From NCBI RefSeq assembly GCF_944324505.1, contig NZ_CALUWO010000001.1, positions 493,395 through 557,394 on the forward strand: a stretch of DNA of 64,000 nt, read 5' to 3'. The notes beneath the pieces are model-generated. The model was not told where the DNA came from. It made no database searches and saw only the letters and a list, made by a program, of their open reading frames with translations. Shown here in pieces: positions 26,672 to 36,162 of the stretch (positions within the stretch are counted from its first letter, which is position 1; each line of letters begins with the position of its first letter). The translations under genes were made by a program, and so were the position numbers. The DNA comes from an uncultured Desulfovibrio sp. GTDB taxonomy: Bacteria; Desulfobacterota; Desulfovibrionia; Desulfovibrionales; Desulfovibrionaceae.

Positions 26672-27583
26672 CTATGCCTCCTCGCCAGCCAGTGCCGCGC
26701 GTATGCGGCATACCCCGCAGGTGCTGCCGGACGATGTGGGATAGCCGCAGCGGGTGCAGGGCGCCAGCACATCGCCGCCCTCTGCTTCCTGCCGGGCAAA
26801 GGCCGGACGCCCCCGCTGCAGGAAGCCCTGATAGAAATCCAGCTTGCGGCCGGGCATGGCGGCCTCCAGCCGTTGCAGCAGGCCCTTGAGTACGGAAAAA
26901 CTGGCGCCCGGGCTGTAGGGGCAGGCCGCCACATGGTGTTCTATGCCCATAAGAAAGGCATAGTTGGCGGTTTCAAATTCGGTAAGCCGCCACAGCGGCT
27001 TGACCTTGCGGGCAAAACCGTCCTCGCCGTCCAGCCGCGGCCCCTGGTCGGAAAGATAGGCCGTGTCCCAGCGCAGGGTATTGCTGAACAGGCGCGCCAC
27101 TTCGTCATCCAGATTATGCCCCGTGGCCAGCGCGTCAAAGCCGCCATCCAGGGCGGCCTTGTTGAAAAAGTGGCGCTTGATCTTGCCGCAGGCCGAGCAG
27201 ACAGGCCGGTTAAGGCGCTCCTTGACCAGCGGAATGGGCAGTCCTTCTTCCGTCATATCCCGCACCATGAGGGGCAGCCCGTGCCGGGCGCAGAAACGCT
27301 CCACCACCGCACGGGCAGCGGCGGACGAACCGGGGATGCCCAGATCAATGTGCAGCCCCGTGACGTCATAGCCCTGCCGGGAAAGTTCCAGCATGAGGGC
27401 CAGCGAATCCTTGCCACCGGAAAGGGCCACAAGAATGCGCTCGTCACGGGTGAAAAGATGCTGTCCCTCGATGCCCTTGGCCACCTGCCGGGCAAAGAAG
27501 GCCTTGTAGCAGTCGGCACAGAAGGCCGCGTTATGGCTGCGCAGGGCCACCACGGCCTGCGCCTTGCATATCTTGCACTTCAT
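26672..27583 (-). CDS. TtuA/Ncs6-like tRNA 2-thiolation enzyme
   Basis: A 303-residue PP-loop ATPase of the TtcA/TtuA family. It has an N-terminal zinc finger (C3, C6, C22, C25), the ATP-binding SGGKDS (55-60), Fe-S cluster ligands C129 and C132 (PVCSACGK) and C221 (AACPYSPG), and a C-terminal zinc finger (C276, C279, C289, C292). The two flanking zinc fingers separate TtuA/Ncs6 from TtcA. Family members thiolate uridine in tRNA (U54 in thermophiles, wobble U34 in others). No sulfur-carrier or activating enzyme is adjacent. Confidence 0.85.
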   Translation of the reverse strand: MKCKICKAQAVVALRSHNAAFCADCYKAFFARQVAKGIEGQHLFTRDERILVALSGGKDSLALMLELSRQGYDVTGLHIDLGIPGSSAAARAVVERFCARHGLPLMVRDMTEEGLPIPLVKERLNRPVCSACGKIKRHFFNKAALDGGFDALATGHNLDDEVARLFSNTLRWDTAYLSDQGPRLDGEDGFARKVKPLWRLTEFETANYAFLMGIEHHVAACPYSPGASFSVLKGLLQRLEAAMPGRKLDFYQGFLQRGRPAFARQEAEGGDVLAPCTRCGYPTSSGSTCGVCRIRAALAGEEA

Positions 27584-27908
27584 GCGTTCTCGTCGGAAAG
27601 CGGCAGGGCCGCATTAGGGTTGATGGGCAGACAACGGCCGCCACGCGAGGCACAGGCAAGACAGCGCTGTGCCCGCGGCGCCCGGCGTGACAGGGGGGAC
27701 GGGGCAACGGTTCTGCACCCTGCCCCGCGCTCGCCACCAGGCGCACGCACGGAACCGGCTCCCGCGGCAGACGCCCGGCTGCCGCCGGCAGCACAATCGC
27801 GCCCCCGCGCTGGTTCCGCCTTGCCGGGCCGGCGGTTCCCCGACACAGACACATGGCGCCAGGGCGGCAGGGACCGGTGGCGGGCACAAGCGCCGTGCCG
27901 GCAGGCAG
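27584..27908. other. Gene-free spacer between class IV aminotransferase and ttuA-like gene
   Basis: About 325 bp of GC-rich sequence. The short frames in it are Arg/Ala/Pro-rich and overlap on both strands, so none is supported. No clear terminator or promoter was recognised. Confidence 0.4.
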
Positions 27909-28859
27909 CTAAAAAGGCGTTCCTGTGGCGCGCATGTGCTTGAGCAGGGCATCCTTGAGCCAGAGGGCCACCGGGCCGGGCCGTCCGGCCCCTTCTCCCT
28001 GCCCCACCGGTTTGCCGTCAAAATGGGTAACGCCCACGCACAGCGTGGCGCTGGTGAACAGCAGCATTTCCCTGGCCTGGGCAATGTCCTCGTGGCGAAT
28101 GTCGCGCTGCACCACCGGCAGCCGTGCCGGGGCCACCTGAAAGGCCGCGTTCATGGAGGTTCCGGCCAGGATATGCCGCATGTCCGGCGCGGTCAGGATG
28201 CCGTCCTTGTCCACAATGGCGATATTGGCTATGGCGGCCTCGCACATGCAGCCCTGGGCGTCAAAGGTCACGGCCACGTCCATGCCCTTTTCGTGCGCTT
28301 CGCGGGCCATGAACACATTGGGCAGATAGTTGGTGCTCTTGATCTTGGCCAGATATTCCTGCTTGGGCGGAATGGCACTGGTAAAGGCCGTCAGCCCGCG
28401 CTGATAGACCGATGCGTCGGGCAGCGGGGTACGGATGGCCACTATATAGAGCGTGGACTGCGGGCACTCGGCAGGGGAAATGCCGAAACCGCCGGGACCG
28501 CGCCCCAGCAGCAGGCGGATGTCCCCGTGGCGCTGCCCGGAGGCGCGGGCCACATCAAGAATGCGCTGCCGCACCTCGTCCCACGAACAGGGCGGCTCCA
28601 GGCTGATGGCCTCGCAGCCGCGCTTCAGGCGGGCCAGGTGGTCGTCCATGGCAAAGATCATGCCGTCGCGGTAGCAGAGGCTCTCAAACAGGCCGTCCCC
28701 GCGATGGCAGAGGTGGTCATCCAGCGGCAGCAGCATGAGGCGGGCATCCGTCCCGATACAGCCCACGCGATGATCATAGAAGGCCAGCACCCTGTCCCTT
28801 CCCGGACGGGGTGCTGCGAGCAGTGCGCGCAGATAGGCATCATAAGCCACGGCTTCCAT
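27909..28859 (-). CDS. Class IV (branched-chain/D-amino acid type) aminotransferase
   Basis: PLP enzyme of 316 residues with the fold-type IV pattern: LCHRGDGLFESLCYRDG near residue 50 (substrate strand), the likely PLP lysine in LAKIKSTNYLPNV near 180, and the TSASLCVG-like TSATLCVGVTHFDG near the C-terminus. Candidates are branched-chain aminotransferase, D-alanine transaminase or aminodeoxychorismate lyase; the sequence does not decide between them. The start is chosen for GAGGGGGAACGTC before ATG. It lies 62 bp downstream of asd on the same strand. Confidence 0.82.
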   Translation of the reverse strand: MEAVAYDAYLRALLAAPRPGRDRVLAFYDHRVGCIGTDARLMLLPLDDHLCHRGDGLFESLCYRDGMIFAMDDHLARLKRGCEAISLEPPCSWDEVRQRILDVARASGQRHGDIRLLLGRGPGGFGISPAECPQSTLYIVAIRTPLPDASVYQRGLTAFTSAIPPKQEYLAKIKSTNYLPNVFMAREAHEKGMDVAVTFDAQGCMCEAAIANIAIVDKDGILTAPDMRHILAGTSMNAAFQVAPARLPVVQRDIRHEDIAQAREMLLFTSATLCVGVTHFDGKPVGQGEGAGRPGPVALWLKDALLKHMRATGTPF

Positions 28860-28921
28860 GACGTTCCCCCTCGTTCTGATGCAGGCCGCCGCCGCTGGCG
28901 ACGGCCCGCCCCGGCTCATGT

Positions 28922-29968
28922 TCAGGCCATGAAGACATTGCGGTCCTTCACGCGCACCAGGTCACGCCGCAGCAGCTCCTCGGCGATCTGCACGGCATTG
29001 AGCGCCGCGCCCTTGCGCACGTTGTCGGCCACAATCCACATGTTCAGGCCGTTGGCAATGCTTTCGTCCTCACGGATGCGGCCCACGTAGGTATCGTCGT
29101 CGCCCGCAATATAGGCCGCCATGGGATAGAGATTTTCCCGCGGATTGTCGATGACGCGCACCCCGGGCGCCTGCGAAAGCAGAATGCGGCATTCCTTGGG
29201 CGTAAGTTTTTTCACCGTTTCCACATTGACGGATTCGGAATGCCCGAAGAAGACCGGCACGCGCACACAGGTGGCCGTGACCTTGACCGAGGGATCATTG
29301 AGGATCTTCACGGTTTCATTGGTCATCTTCATTTCTTCCTTGGTATAGTCGTTTTCCAGGAAGACATCGATGTGCGGCAGTACGTTGAAGGCAATGCGGT
29401 AGGGGTAGACATGGCATTCCGGCTCGCGCAGATTGAAGAGGTCGCTGGTCTGCTTTTCCAGTTCGTCAAGGCCCTTCTTGCCCGTGCCGGACACAGCCTG
29501 ATAGGTGGACACCACCACGCGCCGGATGCCCACGGCATCATGAATAGGCTTGAGCACCACCACCATCTGAATGGTGGAGCAGTTGGGATTGGCAATGATG
29601 CCGTTATGCCCTTCCAGGGCACCGGGGTTCACTTCGGGCACCACCAGCGGGCAGCGGTCATCCATGCGCCACTGCGAGGAATTGTCCACCACCACGCAGC
29701 CGGCATGGGCCGCATGCGGCGCAAAGGTGGCGGAAGTGCCGCCCCCTGCGGAAAAAATGGCAATATCAACGCCGTCAAAGACGTCTTCCTTCAGTTCCTG
29801 TACCGTCAGTTCCTTTTCACCGTAGGGCACCTTGCTGCCTGCCGAACGTGCCGAGGCAAAGGCGCGCACTTCCGTAGCGGGAAAATGGCGATCATGCAGG
29901 GTCTTCAGCATTTCCCGGCCCACGGCGCCGGTGGCACCCACCACGGCTACGGTCAACTTCTTGCTCAT
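28922..29968 (-). CDS. asd: Aspartate-semialdehyde dehydrogenase
   Basis: Reduces aspartyl phosphate to aspartate semialdehyde, the branch point to lysine/diaminopimelate, threonine and methionine. The 348-residue protein has the NADP loop VVGATGAVGREML at the N-terminus, the catalytic cysteine in ANPNCSTIQM near residue 130, and the conserved substrate-binding region around GxGxxG-like YQAVSGTGKKGLDEL near 160. The start at 29968 follows GAGGAGAGAAAG. The open frame runs upstream for 69 codons without support. Confidence 0.96.
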   Translation of the reverse strand: MSKKLTVAVVGATGAVGREMLKTLHDRHFPATEVRAFASARSAGSKVPYGEKELTVQELKEDVFDGVDIAIFSAGGGTSATFAPHAAHAGCVVVDNSSQWRMDDRCPLVVPEVNPGALEGHNGIIANPNCSTIQMVVVLKPIHDAVGIRRVVVSTYQAVSGTGKKGLDELEKQTSDLFNLREPECHVYPYRIAFNVLPHIDVFLENDYTKEEMKMTNETVKILNDPSVKVTATCVRVPVFFGHSESVNVETVKKLTPKECRILLSQAPGVRVIDNPRENLYPMAAYIAGDDDTYVGRIREDESIANGLNMWIVADNVRKGAALNAVQIAEELLRRDLVRVKDRNVFMA

Positions 29969-30028
29969 CTTTCTCTCCTCACGAGCGCGGAATTGGCCGG
30001 TTTGCTTCTGCCCCGGCCTGAAAGAAGG

Positions 30029-30057
30029 ACTATAGCGGGCAATGCGCCAAAAGGGAA
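30029..30057 (-). promoter_or_regulatory. Weak candidate promoter of asd
   Basis: On the minus strand TATAGT (plus 30029-30034) lies 17 bp from TTCCCT, about 60 bp upstream of asd. The -10 is good, the -35 poor. Confidence 0.35.
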
Positions 30058-30159
30058 GGCAACACGGCCCCCGCTGCCCCGATTTTCCCGCAGAGCAAGT
30101 CCGGCGGGATGGCACTGCCGAAGGGGCGCGGCCTTTCTGCATTATCTTCCTTCCTGCTG

Positions 30160-30188
30160 TTGACCCGCTGCGCACATCTTTTTATAAT
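30160..30188 (+). promoter_or_regulatory. Near-consensus promoter directly on the pyrK start
   Basis: TTGACC (30160-30165) and a perfect TATAAT (30183-30188) are 17 bp apart. Transcription should start about 7 nt later, at the ATG of 30196, which would make the message leaderless. Confidence 0.8.
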
Positions 30189-30195
30189 CATGGGC

Positions 30196-31005
30196 ATGAC
30201 ACAACAAAGTTCCTGTCTTTTGACAGTGCTTGACCTCGTCCCCTTCGGGCAGACGGGGCAGGAGCACCGTTTCTTTGCCCTGAGCCTGACCCGCCCCGAC
30301 TGGGACACCTGGCGCCCAGGGCAGTTCGTCATGGTCCGGCCCGTTTCCTTTGGTCTGGAAATGCCGTGGGCACGCCCCTTCGGCATCTGCCACATGACCA
30401 CACGGCACCTCATCTGCTTCTTCCAGGTACAGGGGCGGGGCACGCAGCGCATGGCCTCCCTGCGGGAAGGCGATGTGGTGCGCGTCTGGGGACCGCTGGG
30501 CAACGGCTTTGTCATGGAGCCGGAAACCCCCACCCTGCTGCTGGCGGGCGGCATGGGCATTGCCCCCTTTGTGGGCTATGTGGCCATGCATCCCAGGCCG
30601 TGGAACCTCAGCATGATCTTCGGGCACCGCGAACCCCTGAGCTGCTACCCCGTGGACAGCATCAGCGAGCATGTGCCGCTGGACTGCGTGCTGGAAAGCC
30701 AGCCCGAAGACCTGGAAAACTTCATCTTCACGCTCCAGGAACGCATCGGGGAAATGGCGGATCACAAGGGCCTGGTGCAGGCCTGCGGCCCGCTGCCCTT
30801 CCTGAAGACGGTGCGCCGCCTTGCCCTGGAATCGGGCGTGCGCTGCCAGCTTTCCCTGGAAAACCGCATGGCCTGCGGCGTGGGGGCCTGTCTTGGCTGC
30901 GTGACCCGCACCACCGAGGCCTGGCCCGTGGCCGCCCGGCGCGGCGGCTATGTGCAGACCTGCAATCACGGCCCCGTCTTCTGGGCTGACCAGATCGAAC
31001 TGTAA
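30196..31005 (+). CDS. pyrK: Dihydroorotate dehydrogenase electron-transfer subunit
   Basis: FAD and 2Fe-2S subunit passing electrons from PyrD (class 1B) to NAD. The protein of about 269 residues has an FAD-binding barrel ([16 protein letters not shown]), an NAD-binding domain ([14 protein letters not shown]) and the C-terminal 2Fe-2S motif CGVGACLGC...C near residues 232-255. There is no Shine-Dalgarno sequence before either ATG (30190 or 30196). The promoter position favours 30196 as a leaderless start. pyrD follows 44 bp later. First gene of a six-gene operon. Confidence 0.9.
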   Translation: MTQQSSCLLTVLDLVPFGQTGQEHRFFALSLTRPDWDTWRPGQFVMVRPVSFGLEMPWARPFGICHMTTRHLICFFQVQGRGTQRMASLREGDVVRVWGPLGNGFVMEPETPTLLLAGGMGIAPFVGYVAMHPRPWNLSMIFGHREPLSCYPVDSISEHVPLDCVLESQPEDLENFIFTLQERIGEMADHKGLVQACGPLPFLKTVRRLALESGVRCQLSLENRMACGVGACLGCVTRTTEAWPVAARRGGYVQTCNHGPVFWADQIEL

Positions 31006-31049
31006 TCCCGGCGGGCTGCCTGCGGCGGCCCCCTTCCGCAAGGTGCAGC

Positions 31050-31976
31050 ATGGACCTTTCCGTTACCCTTCACGGTCCGCGGCATGAGCTGCGGCTGAAA
31101 AATCCTGTCCTCACCGCCTCCGGAACCTTCGGCTGCGGCGTGGAATTCACCCCCTATGGCGATCTGCGCCAGCTGGGCGGCATGGTGGTCAAGGGCCTGT
31201 CCCTGGCCCCGCGCGACGGCAACCCCTGCCCCCGCGTGGTGGAAACCACCGCCGGCATGCTCAATGCCGTGGGCCTGCAAAACGACGGTGTGGAATCCTT
31301 TGTGCGGGAAAAGCTCCCCCTCCTGCCCTGGCAGGAAACGCCGGTCATTGCCAATCTCTATGCCACCTCGCCCGCCGAATTCGGTGAACTGGCCGCCCGC
31401 CTTGACGAGGTGGAAGGCGTGGCCGCGCTGGAAGTCAATGTCTCGTGCCCCAATGTGAAGGAAGGCGGCATTCTCTTCGGGCAGGACCCTGCCCTGGCCG
31501 CCGCCGTCACCCGTGCCGTGGTCGACGCGGCCGCCCACAAGCCCGTCATCGTCAAGCTGTCGCCCAATGTGACGGACATTGCCCTCATGGCCAGGGCCGT
31601 GGCCGATGCCGGGGCGGACATGATTTCCTGCATCAATACCCTGTCCGGCATGTCCGTGGATGTGGCCAGCCGCAGACCCCGCCTGGCCAATGTCATCGGC
31701 GGCCTGTCCGGCCCGGCCATCAAGCCCGTGGCGCTGCGCTGCGTGTGGCAGGTCTGCCGCGCCGTGGATATTCCGGTTATCGGCATCGGCGGCATTTCCT
31801 CGGCCGAGGATGTGCTGGAATTCATCCTGGCGGGCGCCCATGCCGTGCAGATCGGCACGGCCAACTTCATGCGCCCCGACGCCTCCTTTGCCATTGTGGA
31901 GGAACTGCCGGAAACCTGCCAGCGCCTGGGCGTTTCCAGCCTTGACGATCTGCGCGGCGCGCTGATCCTTTCCTAG
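31050..31976 (+). CDS. pyrD: Dihydroorotate dehydrogenase, class 1B catalytic subunit
   Basis: FMN enzyme oxidising dihydroorotate to orotate in pyrimidine synthesis. The 308-residue barrel shows [13 protein letters not shown] near residue 16, the NAVGLQN motif near 70, [12 protein letters not shown] near 128 with the catalytic cysteine of class 1, and [11 protein letters not shown] near 246 binding FMN phosphate. It follows pyrK and is followed 12 bp later by an acetyltransferase-like gene. Confidence 0.96.
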   Translation: MDLSVTLHGPRHELRLKNPVLTASGTFGCGVEFTPYGDLRQLGGMVVKGLSLAPRDGNPCPRVVETTAGMLNAVGLQNDGVESFVREKLPLLPWQETPVIANLYATSPAEFGELAARLDEVEGVAALEVNVSCPNVKEGGILFGQDPALAAAVTRAVVDAAAHKPVIVKLSPNVTDIALMARAVADAGADMISCINTLSGMSVDVASRRPRLANVIGGLSGPAIKPVALRCVWQVCRAVDIPVIGIGGISSAEDVLEFILAGAHAVQIGTANFMRPDASFAIVEELPETCQRLGVSSLDDLRGALILS

Positions 31977-31988
31977 CAGGCAACGGGT

Positions 31989-33122
31989 ATGGCCGATCCT
32001 GTCATCACCCGCGTGGACAGTGACGCAGCGCTGACCACCTTTGTGGAGCTGCCCCTGTCGCTCTATCCCCCGGACTCGCTCTGGTCGCCCGGCCTGTTCC
32101 GCGACGACAGAAAGCTGCTGACCCCCGGCAGGCATCCCTTCTGGGACACTGCCCGGCGCGAACTCTTTCTTGCCTGGCGCGACGGCGTCTGCGTGGGGCG
32201 CATTGCCGCCATCGTGGACGAAAAATACAATGCCTATGCCCGCACGCGCTGCGGCGCCTTCGGCTTCTTTGAATGCCGTCAGGACCGCGAGGCTGCCCAT
32301 GCCCTGCTGAACGCCGCGCGGCAGTGGCTGGCGGAACAGGGCATGGCCTATATGCGCGGCCCGCTCAATCCCTCCACCAACTATACCTGCGGCCTGCTGG
32401 TGGACGGCTTTGACCAGGCCCCTGCCATCATGATGCCCTGGAACCCTCCCTACTATGCGGAACTGCTGGAAAGCTGGCATCTGCGCAAGGAGCAGGACCT
32501 TTTTGCCTACGGCATCCGGCGCGATCAGCTGGAGCTGGCCCCCTGGCTGCTGGAGGAAATCGGGCGCCTCAAGGCCGAAGGGCGCTTCAGCTGGCGCACG
32601 GCCCGGCGCGCCACCCTTGCACAGGACATCCGCGCCATGCTGGACATCTACCGCGAGTCCTGGGCCGAAAACTTTGCCTTTGTTCCGCTGTCGGCCGGAG
32701 AGGCCGACGAGCTGGTCAACGAATTGAAAACCATACTCAACCGGGAATTCTTCGTCCTCTTCTTTCATGACGGGCAGCCCGTTGCCGGCATGGTGGCCCT
32801 GCCCGATCTCGGCCCCCTGCTGCGCCGCCTGCGCGGCCGCCTGGGCCTGTCCGTGCTCTGGCACTGGTGGCAGGCACGCGCCGAAATGCGCGGCCGCTAC
32901 CGGCTCATGCTGTTCGGCATCCGGCCGCAGTTCCGGCTCATGGGCCTGCCCCTGCTGCTGCTGGACTGCCTGCTGACCCAGGCGCAGCAGCATCCTGACT
33001 TCCAGCAGCTGGAAGGATCGTGGGTTCTGGAGGACAATACCGCCATCGACGACCTCATCGAAGACTTCTCCGGTCGCATCACCAAACGCTATCGCCTTTA
33101 CCGACGGGAGATCACTGCATGA
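31989..33122 (+). CDS. GNAT-fold protein, YghO-like
   Basis: A 377-residue protein of a family annotated in E. coli as YghO, with a GNAT acetyltransferase-like fold. Recognisable pieces are LPLSLYPPDSLWSPGLFRDDRKLL at the N-terminus, RIAAIVDEKYN near residue 77, and MRGPLNPSTNYTCGLLVDGF near 125. The substrate is unknown. Stop and next start overlap (ATGA), placing it inside the pyrKD operon. Confidence 0.72.
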   Translation: MADPVITRVDSDAALTTFVELPLSLYPPDSLWSPGLFRDDRKLLTPGRHPFWDTARRELFLAWRDGVCVGRIAAIVDEKYNAYARTRCGAFGFFECRQDREAAHALLNAARQWLAEQGMAYMRGPLNPSTNYTCGLLVDGFDQAPAIMMPWNPPYYAELLESWHLRKEQDLFAYGIRRDQLELAPWLLEEIGRLKAEGRFSWRTARRATLAQDIRAMLDIYRESWAENFAFVPLSAGEADELVNELKTILNREFFVLFFHDGQPVAGMVALPDLGPLLRRLRGRLGLSVLWHWWQARAEMRGRYRLMLFGIRPQFRLMGLPLLLLDCLLTQAQQHPDFQQLEGSWVLEDNTAIDDLIEDFSGRITKRYRLYRREITA

Positions 33123-34171
33123 ACGCCCCCCACCCTTCCCACGCCCCCTTTGCCCATCTGGCGGGCAAGCGCGTGCTTGTTACCGGCGCCACCGGCTTTC
33201 TTGGCCGGCACCTGCTGCCGCAGCTGGTGGCCGCCGGCGCGGACGTCACCTGCCTGACCCGCGCCTCATCGCGCACGGATCACCTGCCCCAGGGGGTTAC
33301 CGTGGCCCGGGCCGATCTTGCCACCGGTGACGGCGTGGCCCAGGCCCTCGGCGGGCAGGACATCCTCATCCACATGGCGGCCCTGCTCTTCGGCCTGAAC
33401 TGGCAGGACTACCTGCGCGCCAATACCGTCGCCGCCCAGCATCTGGCCGCGGCCATCATGAGCATTCGTGCCCGGCGCCGCGCCCTGCCGCGCGTGGTGC
33501 TGGTTTCCAGTCTGGCGGCCAGCGGTCCGGCCGACGGCATGCCCGGCCGCAATGACGAGGCTATCGGTGCGCCCGTTTCCGCCTATGGCTGGTCCAAGTA
33601 TCTGGTGGAACAGATTCTGGGGCGCGCCGCCGGCGACAAGCTGGTGGTGCTGCGCCCGCCCATCATCTACGGTTCTGGAGACAAAGGTCTTTTGCCCGTG
33701 TTTCGCGGCATCCAGAAGGGCGTGGCCGCCCTGCCCGGCTGGAAGCGGCCCTTCCCTGTCTCCGTGGTGCATGCCCGTGACGCCGCACAGGCCATTCTGC
33801 TGCTCTGCCGCAAGGATGCCCATGGTGTCTACCATGTCAACGACGGGGCGCAGCACACCATGCGCGCCTTTTACGAGGCCGCGGCCCAGGCCCTGGATGC
33901 CCGCCCCCTCTTCATTCCGGTTCCGGTGCCCGTGCTGGGCATGACGGCCCTGGCCGCCACCCTCTGGACCAGGCTGCTGCGGCGTCTGCGCCGCGCTTCC
34001 GGCGACCGCGCCCCCAACTGGAATCTGGATAAGTACCGCGAAGCCCGTCACGCCGGCTGGCTGTGCGATGCCTCCCGCCTGTGCCAGGAGCTGGGCTATG
34101 CGCCCACCATGTCGCTGGCCGCGGGCATGACCGAGGCCGTCAACGGATACCGCGCCGAGGGTCTTCTGTGA
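33119..34171 (+). CDS. NAD-dependent epimerase/dehydratase (extended SDR)
   Basis: A 350-residue extended short-chain dehydrogenase. The N-terminal NAD motif is VTGATGFLGRHL near residue 20, and the active-site Ser and YxxxK appear as SSLAASGP and YGWSKYLVEQ near residues 140-165. It could act on nucleotide sugars or steroid-like substrates. It overlaps the GNAT gene by 4 bp and the ABC-F gene by 4 bp, so its expression is tied to pyrimidine synthesis genes, with no obvious functional reason. Confidence 0.82.
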   Translation: MNAPHPSHAPFAHLAGKRVLVTGATGFLGRHLLPQLVAAGADVTCLTRASSRTDHLPQGVTVARADLATGDGVAQALGGQDILIHMAALLFGLNWQDYLRANTVAAQHLAAAIMSIRARRRALPRVVLVSSLAASGPADGMPGRNDEAIGAPVSAYGWSKYLVEQILGRAAGDKLVVLRPPIIYGSGDKGLLPVFRGIQKGVAALPGWKRPFPVSVVHARDAAQAILLLCRKDAHGVYHVNDGAQHTMRAFYEAAAQALDARPLFIPVPVPVLGMTALAATLWTRLLRRLRRASGDRAPNWNLDKYREARHAGWLCDASRLCQELGYAPTMSLAAGMTEAVNGYRAEGLL

Positions 34172-36162
34172 AAATCACCATTCAGGACCTGTCCAAGTCC
34201 TTTGGCGGGCGCGATATCTTCACCAATTTCTCGCTGGAAGTGGACTCCGGCGTGCGGCTGTGCGTCTGCGGTCCCAACGGCACGGGCAAATCCACCCTGC
34301 TCAAGATGCTGGCCGGCGTGGAGCCGCCCGACGGCGGGCGCGTCATCCTGCCCAGGGGCTGCCGCCTGGGCTATGTGGAGCAGGAGCTTTCCGAGGAAGC
34401 CCTGGACACGCCCCTGCTGACCTATGTGCTGGACGTGCTGCATGACTGGACCGACTTCTGGGGCCAGTGGGAGGATGCCGCCACGGCCGGCGACGAGGCC
34501 CGCCTGGCCGAACTCATGCAGCGTCAGGCGGAGCTGGAAGCCATCCACGGCTACAATCCCGAACAGCGCGCCAAGACCGTGCTTTCCGGTCTGGGCTTTG
34601 CCGAAAACAAATGGCACCGCACCCTGCGCGAACTGTCCGGCGGCTGGCGCGAACGGGCCAAGCTGGCCCGCGTGCTCACTGCCGGGGCCGACGTGCTGCT
34701 GCTGGACGAACCCACCAACCACCTGGACGTGGAAGCCGTGGAATGGCTGGAAGACTTCCTGCTCTCCTTTCAGGGCGCGCTGGTCTTTGTGGCGCATGAC
34801 CGCGTTTTCATGGACCGCGTGGGTACCCACGTGCTCTATCTTGGCCTGTCCCGCCCCGTCTTTCGCAAGGCCACCTATTCGCAGTTCCTTTCCCTGCAGG
34901 AAGAATACAATGCCCAGCGCCAGCGCGAGGCCAAGGCCCTGCAGGACGAGCTGAACCGCAAGATGGCCTTTGTGGAGCGCTTCCGCGCCAAGGCCACCAA
35001 GGCCCGTCAGGCCGGGTCCCGCCAGAAGATGGCCAAAAAGCTGGAAAAGGAGCTGGAAGACTACCGCCCGGAACCCAAACGCCGGGAACTGCATTTCAGC
35101 TGGCCGGAGGCTCCGCATTCCGAAAAAGTGGTCATTGCCACCGCGGACCTGGCCTTCCATTTCAGCGACGGCAAACAGATGTGGCCGCCGCTCACCTTCA
35201 CGCTCTACCGCGGACAGCGCGTGGCCCTGGTGGGGCACAACGGCTGCGGCAAATCCACCCTGCTCAAGCTGCTGGCCGGCACCCTGGAGCGCTGCGGCGG
35301 CAATATCGTCACCGGCGCTCAGGTGCGCATGGGCTACTATACCCAGCACCAGATGGACACCCTGCGCCCGGACACCACGGTGCTGGGCGAAATCCGGCGC
35401 CTGTCCGATCCGCATACCACGGAAGAGGAACTCATGAGCGTGCTGGGCCTCTTCCTGCTGGGGCAGGAGTATTTCGACCGGCAGGTCAGTTCCCTTTCCG
35501 GCGGCGAAAAAAGCCGTCTGGTGCTGGCCAGTCTCTTTCTCCGGCGCTGCAACTTCCTGCTGCTGGACGAACCCACCAACCACCTGGACCTGGAAAGCCG
35601 CGAAGCCCTGGCCGATGCCCTGCAACGCTTTGACGGCACCCTGCTCATGGTGGCTCACGACCGCTGGCTGCTGGCCGAAGTGGGGGCCGAGGCCTGGGCG
35701 CTGGACCAGTCGGGCCTGCATGTCTATCCCGACTTTGCCACCTACGATGCCGCCCGCCGCGCAGCCCTGGAAGCCGCCACCGAAAACCGTGGCAGCCGTT
35801 CTGCCGCGCCGGCGGCGCAGGCCACTGCCGATGCGGACCGCGGCAACCTCTCCCGCGAGGAACAGAAAAAGCGCAAACGCGAGGAAGCCGAACGCCGCAA
35901 TGCCCTGCATAAGAAGCTCAAGCCCCTGCAACAGCGCTACGGCGCCATGGAAGAGCAGCTTTCCGCCCTCATGGACGAACAGACCCAGGTGGAACAGCAG
36001 CTGGCGGATCCCGGCGTCTATGCCGATGCCGCCCGCTCCACCGAGCTGCTGCGGCGCTTCAACGAACTGAAGGACAGCGTGGAACGCCTCATGGACGACA
36101 TGGCCCTGCTGGAAGCGCAAATCGCGGAAATCGAGGCCGAGCACATGGGCGACAAGGCATGA
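34168..36162 (+). CDS. ABC-F family ATPase (Uup/Ettl-like)
   Basis: Soluble protein with two ATPase domains and no membrane part, 664 residues. The first domain has Walker A GPNGTGKST near residue 37, signature LSGGWRERAKLARVL and LLLDEPTNHLDVE; the second has GHNGCGKST near 357, SLSGGEKSRLVLASL and LLLDEPTNHLDLES. A charged linker lies between them and a coiled-coil tail (about residues 565-664) follows, as in Uup-type ABC-F factors that act on ribosomes. The start is the GTG of GTGA overlapping the previous stop. Confidence 0.92.
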   Translation: MKITIQDLSKSFGGRDIFTNFSLEVDSGVRLCVCGPNGTGKSTLLKMLAGVEPPDGGRVILPRGCRLGYVEQELSEEALDTPLLTYVLDVLHDWTDFWGQWEDAATAGDEARLAELMQRQAELEAIHGYNPEQRAKTVLSGLGFAENKWHRTLRELSGGWRERAKLARVLTAGADVLLLDEPTNHLDVEAVEWLEDFLLSFQGALVFVAHDRVFMDRVGTHVLYLGLSRPVFRKATYSQFLSLQEEYNAQRQREAKALQDELNRKMAFVERFRAKATKARQAGSRQKMAKKLEKELEDYRPEPKRRELHFSWPEAPHSEKVVIATADLAFHFSDGKQMWPPLTFTLYRGQRVALVGHNGCGKSTLLKLLAGTLERCGGNIVTGAQVRMGYYTQHQMDTLRPDTTVLGEIRRLSDPHTTEEELMSVLGLFLLGQEYFDRQVSSLSGGEKSRLVLASLFLRRCNFLLLDEPTNHLDLESREALADALQRFDGTLLMVAHDRWLLAEVGAEAWALDQSGLHVYPDFATYDAARRAALEAATENRGSRSAAPAAQATADADRGNLSREEQKKRKREEAERRNALHKKLKPLQQRYGAMEEQLSALMDEQTQVEQQLADPGVYADAARSTELLRRFNELKDSVERLMDDMALLEAQIAEIEAEHMGDKA

